Assembly (NCBI RefSeq): GCF_029223255.1
Contig: NZ_JARHUC010000007.1
Coordinates: forward strand, 248,001 to 312,000
Source: Albimonas marina
GTDB taxonomy: Bacteria; Pseudomonadota; Alphaproteobacteria; Rhodobacterales; Rhodobacteraceae
Direction of reading: 5' to 3'
DNA length: 64,000 nucleotides
Position 1 is the stretch's first letter. Every line of letters starts with the position of its first letter. Below are positions 54,239 through 62,900 of this stretch, one piece after another. A program made the position numbers and the translations under genes. The notes under the pieces are model-generated. The model had not been told where the DNA came from. It was given only the letters and a program-made list of their open reading frames with translations, and did not search any database.

Positions 54239-55795
54239 ATGCAGCTGACGCATGGCCTCAAACGCGCCGTCGCCACCAACCCGAACGGGGCGATCCGGGT
54301 CTCGCCCGAAGGGCGGCGGAGCTATCGCGAGGCGATCGGGCGGGTCGCGCGTCTCGCCGGCGGCCTGCGCGCGCTGGGCGTGGCGCCCGGCGACCGGGTG
54401 GGCCTGCTCGCCTTCAACTCCGAATTCTACCTCGAGGCGCTGTTCGTCCTTCCCTGGTGCGGCGCCGTGGCGGTGCCGATGAACTGGCGCCTGACCCCGC
54501 GCGAGCTCGCCTTCCTGATGGAGGATGCGGGCGTGGGCGTGCTGATCGCCGACGCCGAGGGCCTGGCGCTGGCCCGCCGAATGACCCCGCGCCCCGCCGC
54601 CTGGGGCCGCACCGTCCTGATCGGGCAGGGCGGCGACGGCGCCGCCGACCTCGTCCCCTACGAGGATCTGGCGACGGGCGCCGAGCCGATGGCGGACTTG
54701 GAGCGGGGCGGCGAGGATCTCGCCGGGCTCTACTACACCGCGGGGACCACCAGCGCCTCGAAAGGGGTGATGCTCAGCCACGACAACATCTGCGCCAACG
54801 CGATCAACGCCATGGCCTCGCTGCAGTTCACCGAGGAGTCGATCTACCTGCACTCGGCCCCGATGTTCCACCTGGCCGACGGAACCTCGACCTTCGCGAT
54901 CACGATGATGGGCGGCGCCCACGCCTACGTGCCCCGCTTCGATCCCGCCGCCTGCCTCGCGCAGATCGAGGCCTGCGGCGTGACCAACGCGCAGTTCGTG
55001 CCGACGATGATCAAGATGCTGCTCGACCATCCCGACGCGCAGACCCGGGATCTTTCGAGCCTGCGCAACGTCCTCTACGGCGCCAGCCCGATCGAGGACG
55101 AGACCCTGCGCCGGGCCCTGACGCTGCTGCCCAACGCGCGGTTCGTGCATGGCTACGGCATGACCGAGGTCTCCTCCATCGCCACCATGCTGCCCGGCAA
55201 GTACTCGGTGACCGAGGGTCCTCACGCCGCCAAGCGCCGCTCCTGCGGGCAGGCGGGGCTGCTGTGCGAGGTCGAGGTGCGGCGCGAGGACGGAAGCCGC
55301 GCCGATCCAGGCGAGGTCGGGGAGATCGCGATCCGCGGCCCCAACGTGATGCAGGGCTACTGGAACCGGCCGGAGGAGACGGCGGCCGCGCTGCGCGAGG
55401 GCTGGATGCACTCCGGCGACCTCGGCTGGCTGGACGAGGAGGGGTTCCTGTTCCTCGCCGGCCGCCTGAAGGACATGATCAAGACCGGGGGCGAGAACGT
55501 CTTCGCCATCGAGGTCGAGAACGTGATCGCCGAGGTTCCGGGCGTGGCCGAATCCGCCGTCATCGGCATCCCCCATCCGCAATGGGGCGAGACGGTGCTG
55601 GCGATCGTGGTCCCGCGCGCGGGCGCGACGGTCGAGCCGCAGGCGGTGATCGATTTCTGCCGGGCGCGGCTCGCCCCCTACAAGTGTCCTCGCGAGGTGC
55701 AGATCCGGACCGAGCCGCTGCCGCTGAGCTCCGCCGGCAAGATCCTCAAGCGCGACCTGCGCGCGCCGTACTGGGAGGGACAGGGCGCCGGCTGA
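54239..55795 (+). CDS. AMP-dependent acyl-CoA synthetase/ligase
   Basis: A 518-residue ANL-family enzyme. Core motifs are YYTAGTTSASKGVMLSH (P-loop, about residues 163-179), HGYGMTEVSS, the hinge SGDLGWLDEEGF, and the catalytic Lys near the C-terminus in LSSAGKILKRDL, preceded by GRLKDMIKTGGENVFAIEVE. GGGGAGGA lies 7 nt before the ATG. It activates a carboxylic acid to its CoA thioester via an acyl-adenylate. With the convergent enoyl-CoA hydratase gene it probably serves fatty or aromatic acid catabolism. Chain preference not determinable. Confidence 0.9.
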   Translation: MQLTHGLKRAVATNPNGAIRVSPEGRRSYREAIGRVARLAGGLRALGVAPGDRVGLLAFNSEFYLEALFVLPWCGAVAVPMNWRLTPRELAFLMEDAGVGVLIADAEGLALARRMTPRPAAWGRTVLIGQGGDGAADLVPYEDLATGAEPMADLERGGEDLAGLYYTAGTTSASKGVMLSHDNICANAINAMASLQFTEESIYLHSAPMFHLADGTSTFAITMMGGAHAYVPRFDPAACLAQIEACGVTNAQFVPTMIKMLLDHPDAQTRDLSSLRNVLYGASPIEDETLRRALTLLPNARFVHGYGMTEVSSIATMLPGKYSVTEGPHAAKRRSCGQAGLLCEVEVRREDGSRADPGEVGEIAIRGPNVMQGYWNRPEETAAALREGWMHSGDLGWLDEEGFLFLAGRLKDMIKTGGENVFAIEVENVIAEVPGVAESAVIGIPHPQWGETVLAIVVPRAGATVEPQAVIDFCRARLAPYKCPREVQIRTEPLPLSSAGKILKRDLRAPYWEGQGAG

Positions 55796-55861
55796 AGCCC
55801 CCCGCCTCCCCCGCGCCCCGCGCAGTTCGATGCGCCGCTCCCCCCTCGTCGCGAGCGCTCC

Positions 55862-56656
55862 CTACCGCCCCTTGAACACCGGCGCCCGCTTCTCGAGGAA
55901 GGCCGCGCGCCCCTCGGCGAAATCCTCGGAGATGATGCAGGCGGTCTGCGCGTCGGGCTCCAGCTTCAGGGCCTCGTCGAAGCCCATCGGCATGCGCGCC
56001 ATGTAGGACTTGGTGCGCGCCAGCGCCCGGGTCGCCATGGTCGCGAAGCCCGCGGCCATCTCCTGCGCGCGGGGCAGGGCCTGGCCGGGGTCGACCACCT
56101 CCTCGATCATGCCGCCCTCGCGCGCGGCCTCGGCGCCCATCACCTCGCCCGACATCAGGAAGGCCCGCGCCCGGCCCAGCCCCATGCGCATGGTCAGCGT
56201 CCACATCGCGCCCAGGTCCGGCATCAGCCCGATCTTCACGAAGGCCGAGGCGAAGCGGGCGTCGCGGGCGGCCACCACGAAGTCGCAGGCGACGGCGAGC
56301 GCCATGCCGCCGCCCACGGCCACGCCCTCGACCGCGGCGATCACGGGCTTGGGCGCCTCGACCACGCCGCGGATCATCTCCTGCATCTTCACCAGCTTGC
56401 CGTGGGCGTTGTCGGCGTCCAGCGTCGTCATCCCCTTCACATCGCCGCCGGCGCAGAAATGCCCGCCGGCGCCCGCGATCACGATCACCCGGCACGCGGG
56501 GTCCGCGCCCAACACCTTCAGCCCCTCGATCAGGTCGGCCTGAAGGCTGGCGGACATGGCGTTGCGCGCGGCGGGGTTGTCAAGGATCAGGGTTCCGATC
56601 CCGTTCTCCAGCGTGCGGCGCACGGCGCCGGCCGGCGCCTCCGTCTCGGCGGTCAT
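55862..56656 (-). CDS. Enoyl-CoA hydratase/isomerase-family protein
   Basis: A 264-residue crotonase-fold enzyme. The oxyanion-hole segments are HFCAGGDVKGM (about residues 69-79) and VGGGMALAVACDFVVAARDARFASAFVKIGLMPDLG (about 112-148). The usual second catalytic Glu position is occupied by Asp in PDLG, and the hydratase Glu before GGG appears to be absent, so an isomerase or other crotonase activity is possible. GGAGG lies 6 nt before ATG 56656. Convergent with the acyl-CoA synthetase gene, 66 nt apart. Confidence 0.87.
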   Translation of the reverse strand: MTAETEAPAGAVRRTLENGIGTLILDNPAARNAMSASLQADLIEGLKVLGADPACRVIVIAGAGGHFCAGGDVKGMTTLDADNAHGKLVKMQEMIRGVVEAPKPVIAAVEGVAVGGGMALAVACDFVVAARDARFASAFVKIGLMPDLGAMWTLTMRMGLGRARAFLMSGEVMGAEAAREGGMIEEVVDPGQALPRAQEMAAGFATMATRALARTKSYMARMPMGFDEALKLEPDAQTACIISEDFAEGRAAFLEKRAPVFKGR

Positions 56657-56925
56657 GGGTGTCCTCCGGTGATCTTTTCTTCAGCGGCCGGGCGCCGTCG
56701 GCTCGGCGCGGACGTCCGGGCGCGGTTCGTATCCACGTCGGCGCCCAACCTGCGCACATCGGCGCCGAGTCACCAGAGGAAACGCGTCGAAGGGGGGGCT
56801 CGCAGGACCTGCCCCGGACCCGGTCGCGGCGCACGGGATCCCGCCCGCAGGCGGCGCGGGTCGTCCTCCATGCGCCCGAGCCTGAAGGCGCGGCCGCTGC
56901 CGACATGGCGGCGGAGCGCGCCCTC
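56657..56925. other. Non-coding gap between the crotonase and giant RTX genes
   Basis: A 269-nt gap between the crotonase start and the RTX gene stop. Both genes are on the minus strand. It carries the upstream region of the crotonase gene (TCTTTTCTTCAG near 56673 is the only AT-rich patch). No gene, clear promoter or terminator hairpin was recognised. Confidence 0.4.
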
Positions 56926-59900
56926 TCAGGCCGGGTCGATGTCGAGCGCCGAGATCAGGCCCGCGCGCGAGAAGGCGAACCAGTCCAGCGTCTCGCCGAC
57001 ATGGTTGGTCTCGGCGTCGGCGCTGGCGTCCTCCTCGACCATCGCCGCGAACCCCGTGGCGGAGGCGGAGAGGCCCCGCGCCCAGGCCGGGTCGGCGCCG
57101 GCGAAGCTCGACAGCGCCGCGACCGCGTGGGTGGGGACCGGGTGGGGCGCGCCCAGGCTCGTCGTCGCGCCGCGGTGGTCCACGCCCGGGGTCGTCCCCG
57201 CCTCCCACAGGAAGTCGTCGGCCCCGCCGGCGCCGGTCTCGAAGGCGATCCAGCCCAGCGTCTCGACGGCGTGGCCGCCGTCCATCAGGGCCTCCTCCTC
57301 CTGCATCGCCAGCTCGAACCCGTCCCCGTCGACGGCGCGGGAGCGGGCGACGACGAAATCCACCCCGGCTGAGGTCTGCACCTGGGTCAGCAGCGCGGGG
57401 CGCGCGTCGAACCCGGCGGCGAAGCTCACGCTCTCGAACCCCTGGCTGGTCAGCAGGCTGCTGTCGAGCCGCCCGGCCTCGAACACCTGTCCGCCGGGCA
57501 GCTGCCAGCGCCCGGCCTCGGCGACGAGGTAGCTCACCGTCTCGAACGCATGGCCGCCGTCGAGGTGGTTGGGCTCCTGCAGCCTGAGCGTCGCCGAGCC
57601 CGGCCCCACGTCCGAGATCCGCACCACCGCCGGCTGCACGCCGTTGCGGGTGGCGACGAAGGCGACCACCACCGGATCGACGTAGTCGCCGCGGAAGGAG
57701 ATCGTCGCCCCGCCGTCGTCGAGCCGCGCCGTCCCCGTCTCCAGCGCCGGGGTCAGCGGCACGCCCGGGAGCACGCCCCCGGAGGCCGACCGCGCGCCCG
57801 CGCCCGCGTCGGAGGCGCCGAAGGCGAACCAGTCCACCCGCTCCCCCACGTGGTTGGTCTCGGCGTCGGCGCTCGCGTCTTCCTCCACCCGCACCCGGAA
57901 GGACGCGTCGGCGAAACCGTCGCCCCGCGCCCAGGCGGGGTCGGCGCCCACGACGCTCGACAGCGTCGCGCCGCCCTGCACCGGGCCGCCGAAGCGGGCG
58001 GAGGGGACGATGGTCGCGCCCTGGTGGGTCACGCCCCCGATCGAGCCGACCTCGAAGGCCAGCCCGTCGGCGGCGAGAAAGCCCTCTTCGATGGCGATCC
58101 AGCCGATCCGCTCCAGCGCGTGGCCCGAGCCTTCGTTCGCCTCCTCCTCCTGCATGGCGAGCTCCACTCCGCCCGCGTCGTCGCCGCGCTGGCGCATGGT
58201 GACGAAGGACTTGCCCACGTCGCTCTGCACCTGGGCGAAGACGGCGGGGCGGCTCTCGAACCCGGCCGAGAAGTCGATGCGGTCGAAGCCGTCGGGGACC
58301 AGCTGGCCGCGGTCCTCGTAATGGCCGGCCTCCGCCAGGCGCCCGTCCGGCAGCCGCCAGGCGCCGCTCTCGACCGCGAGCCAGCGCACCGTCTCGACGG
58401 CATGCGTCCCGTCGAGGTGGTCGGGCTCCTGCAGCCGCAGCGAGAAGCCGTTGGCGCCGCCCGCCTTCACCCCGGTGATCCGCGCCTCGACCGGCTGGGC
58501 GCCGTTGGCGGTGGCGACGAAGGCGACCACCACCGGGTCGACGAAGGCGTGGGAGAAGGCGACGCTCGCGCCCGCGTCGTCGAGCTCGAGCGAGCCGAAC
58601 TCCATCACCGGGCCGCCGGTCAGCGCGGCGAGCGGCAGGGTCCCGTCGGCGAAGGCCAGCGCCTCGATCCCGCGCAGCAGGTCGCGGCCGTCGTCGCCGT
58701 CGCCCGGGTCGATGTCCTCGACCGCATAGGCGTCCTGAGCCACGTCGTAGGCGACCGAGTAGCCGCGCCGCACGCCCGAGAAGGCGGCGACGTCGCGCCC
58801 CTCGCCCCCGCGCAGCAGATCGTCGCCGCCCTCGCCCGCCAGCAGGTCGGCGCCCGCGCCGCCGTCGATGGTGTTGGCGCGCGCGTCGCCGCGGCCGACG
58901 AAGTCGCCCTCGCCCGTGAAGACCAGCCGCTCGACCTCGGCCCCGAGGTCGGCGAGCGACAGGGAGATCGTCGTCTCGATCCGGTCGACGCCGCCGCCCG
59001 CCGTCTCCACCACCCGGTCGCCGGGATCGTCCACGCGGTGCACGTCGTCGCCGGGGCCTCCGATCATCCGGTCCGCGCCCGGACCGCCGTCGAGCGTGTC
59101 GTCCCCCTCGCCCCCGTCGAGCGTGTCGTCGCCCTCGCCGCCCTCGAGTGTGTCGTCGCCGCCGCCGGCCTGCAGCGTGTCGTCGTCGCCGAGCCCCAGC
59201 ATCCGCTCCCCCAGCGCCGTGCCGCTCAGGTCGTCGGGGCCGGGCGTGCCGCGCACCTCGGGCACGCCAAGCTCGACGGCGCCGAGGTCGGGGGCGGGGC
59301 CCACCTGCCGCGCGAAGCCGCGCTGGTCGACGGGCAGGCTCGCGGCGAAGGCGGGGTCGCCCGCGTTCTCGGCCGGGCCGCCGCGGGCGATCAGGACCGT
59401 GGGCGTGGGCCCGCCGTTGTCGCCGAGCGTGCCGGCCGTGGCGCTTCCCACCGTCGCGACGGCGGCGAAGACCGCCGCAGGATCGGCGTTCATCACCCCG
59501 TCCGAAGGGTCGGCGTCGGCCCCGGTCCCCACCAGGTTCAGGCCCAGGAAGGCGCGCGCGCCGGCGCCCGAGATCTCGCTCGCGCCGTCGTTGCCCAGCG
59601 CCAGGCTGTCGGCGAGGCTCAGCGCGCCGCCGTCCAGGTGCAGGCCGCCGCCGTCCGCGGCGCGGTTGCCGGTCACGGTCAGGTGGGCCGCGACCACGTC
59701 CGCGGTGCCCGCCGCCAGCCCCCCGCCGCGGGTGTCGCGCAGGTCGCCCGAGCCGGTCCCGTTGAAGGCCAGCGTCGCGTTCTCCAGCACCGCGCGGCCG
59801 GCGCCGATGTAGACGCCCGCGCCGTCGCCGTTGCGCTGCACGTCGTTGCCGCTGACGGTCGAGGCGCGGATCGTCAGCAGGCCGTCGACCACCCGCACGC

Positions 59901-62900
59901 CGCCGCCCTCGCGCCCGTTTCCGGTGACGGCGTTGTCGGCGATCAGGCTGCCGATCACGGTCAGGTCGCCGTCGGCCGAGATGCCGCCGCCCCCGGCCTC
60001 GGCGCGGTTGCCGGTGACGACCGAGTCCACCAGCTCCACCGGCGCGCGGGCGCGCACGGCGCCGCCCACGCCCGTCGCGACCAGGCCGTTCTGCAGGATC
60101 ATCCCCTCGATGCGGAGGAGGTCGGCCCCGTTGCGCACGTCGATCAGCCGGCTCAGCCCGCCGCCGTCGATCGTGACGTCGGGCGTGCGGTCGTCGTCCA
60201 CGTCGCCGTCCAGCGTCAGCGCCCGCGCGATGTCGAGCTGGCCGAGCGTCAGGTGCACCACGCCCCCCGCCAGCCCGGGCGCGAACGCGATCCGGCCGCC
60301 GTCGGCCACGAGCCCGATGGCCTCGCGCAGCGACAGGTCGCCGGCGGAGTGGTCGCCGTCGTCCTCGTCGGTCAGCAGGTCGACCACCAGGAGGTCCGGG
60401 CGAGGATCCTGCAGCTCGTAGGCGCCCAGGTCGCGCACCGCGGCCCCGGCGCCCGAGGCGCCGCCGACGAAATCGACCGCGTCCAGCCCACGGGCGTCCG
60501 CCGTCGGCGTTCCCGCCCCGAGCGAGGCGTCGAGCGCTGGGTTTTCCAGCCGCGCGGCGAGGGCCACGGTCGCGACCGGTGCGCCGGGCGTCTGCGCGAC
60601 CCGGCCGCCGCCCTCGGGCGTCAGCGCGGCGAAGACCGATCCGGGGGTCGCGTTGATGCGCCCGTCGGCGCCGTCCGCGTCGCCGCCCCGGCCGACGATG
60701 TTGAGGCCCAGGAAGGTGGGCGCCGCGCCCGAGACCTCGGCGATGGCGTCGCCCAGCGCGATGCTGTTTTGCATCGACAGCAGCCCGTCGTTGCGGATCC
60801 CCCCGCCGGCCGCGGCCGCGTTGCCGGTCAGCGTCGCGTTGACCAGCGCCACGTCCCCGCCCGCGCCGACCGACAGGCCGCCGCCCAGGCCCGTGGCCGC
60901 GTTGCCCGCCAGCGTCGCGTTGACCAGCAGGCCCTCGCCCTCCAGCCTCAGCCCGCCCCCGGCCGCGGCCGTGTTGTCGAGGATCGCGACGTCGCGCATC
61001 GACACCGCCCCGTCCGCCGCGAGGCCGCCCCCCTCGTCCGTCGCCGCGTTGCCGGCGAGGGTCGTTCGCGCCAGCGTCGCGGTCCCGCCCAGCACGTCGA
61101 CCCCGCCGCCCCCGTGGGCGGTGTTGCCCGAGATCGTGGAGTCGACAAGCGTCAGCGTCCCCCCCTCGGCGTGCACGCCGCCGCCGTCGCCCTCGGCCGC
61201 GTTGCCCGCGACCGTCACGCCGTCGAGCGTCAGGTCGGCGCCGATGGAGGCGACGCCGCCGCCCGAGGCGCCGGCCCCCTCGGCGCGGGAATCCAGGACC
61301 TCGCTGTCGCGCAGGATCACCTCGCCGCCCGTCGCGCGCAGCGCGCCGCCGTCCCCGGCCGCGAGGCCGCCGGTGATCCGCAGGCCCGACAGCTCGACCG
61401 AGGCCACCGCGATCTCCAGCGCGCGGGAGGCGCCGCCGGCGTCGATGGTCACGTCGAGGATCCCGTCGCCGTCGACGTCGCCCCCCGCCACCCGGATGTT
61501 CGCGCGCGTCGCCCCCGCCAGCGACAGCGGCCCCAGCGCGGGGTCGAGGGCGAAGCGCCCGTCGGTCTGCCCGTGCACGCCGCCGGTCAGGATCGAGGGG
61601 GCGAAGGTCACCAGCCCCCCGTCCTGCACGCGGGCCAGCGCCTCGCGCAGGCTCAGGTCGCCGGCGTGGAGGAGCCCGTCGTCCTCGTCGTGCAGGGTGC
61701 TGACGATCCATACGTCCTCGACCAGGGTTCCGACCTCGTAGGCGCCCAGGTCGCGCACCGCGCCGCCCACGCCCGCGGCGCCGACCGCGGGCTGGTCGAA
61801 GGCCGCGACCCCGCGCGCGTCCTTCGTCGGCGGCGCGCCCCCGCCGCCGGCGTCGAGCGCGGGGTTCGCCCGACGCGGCGCCAGCGCCACGGTCGCCACC
61901 GGCCCGCCATTGTCGGCGAGCGTCGGCGTCCCCCCGGCGAAGACCTGCACGGGATCGGCGTTGATCACGCCGTCGGAGGGGTCGGCGTCGGCCCCCTCGC
62001 CGATGATGCTCACCCCGTCCAGCAGCCGGGTCGCGCCCTCGGTCAGGTCCAGGTCCTCGCGCCGCGCCCCCAGCAGGATCGAATCCGACAGCGTCACCGT
62101 CGTCGACAGCCGCGCGCGCAGCCCGAAGGCGCCGCCGGCCACGGTGACGTTGGTCAACGCGGCGTCGCCGCCCGCGAGGCTCAACCCCGTGGTGTGATCG
62201 GCGAAGGTGGTGTTCGCCACCTCCAGCGAGCTCCCCGTCGCCTCGATCCCGTAGTAGGAGCCGTGCAGGACCGAGTCCCGGATCGTCGCGTCGGCGTCGA
62301 TCAGCGCGAGCCCCACGTCGCTCGCCCAGGTTCCGTTGCGCCCGATGTCGACGCCGATCAGCTCGAGCGAGCCGCCCTCGACCGTGATCCCGTCGCCCTG
62401 GCCCGCGCCCTGCGCGTCGTCGGCGTCGTTGCCGTGGACCGAGACGTTCTCCATCCGCAGGTGGCCGGCCGTCCACAGGCCGCCGCCCTCGCCGTCGCGG
62501 CTGGCGTTGACGTTGTCGCGGATGACCGAGTTCCGGATCGTGAGGTCGCCCTCGCTGCGCACGCCGGCGCCGTCCTCGCCGTCGCGCAGGCGCGAATCCA
62601 CGTAGCCGTTGGCGATCGTCAGCCCCTCGATCACTGAGCCCGAGGCGGTCGCGAAGAAGTTCAGCACCCGGTGCAGCCCGGCGCCGTCGATCGTCACGTC
62701 GGGGACGCCGTCGTCGTTCAGGTCCCCGTCGATCGTCACCCGCTCGTCGACCTCGAGCCGGTAGACCAGCCGGATCGTGTCGGGCAGGGAGGAATCGAAG
62801 GTGATCCGCCCCCCCGCCGCCACCAGCGTCAGCGCCTCGCGCAGGCTGATGTCGCCGGGCGAGACGTCGCCGTCGGATTCGTCCACCCAGTTGGTCACCA

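Noticed and set aside
57550-62637. Long plus-strand open frame (~1700 codons) across the giant RTX gene
   Set aside because: Antisense shadow of the minus-strand gene; Arg/Val/Gly/Ala-rich without motifs, whereas the minus frame shows RTX and beta-helix repeats.
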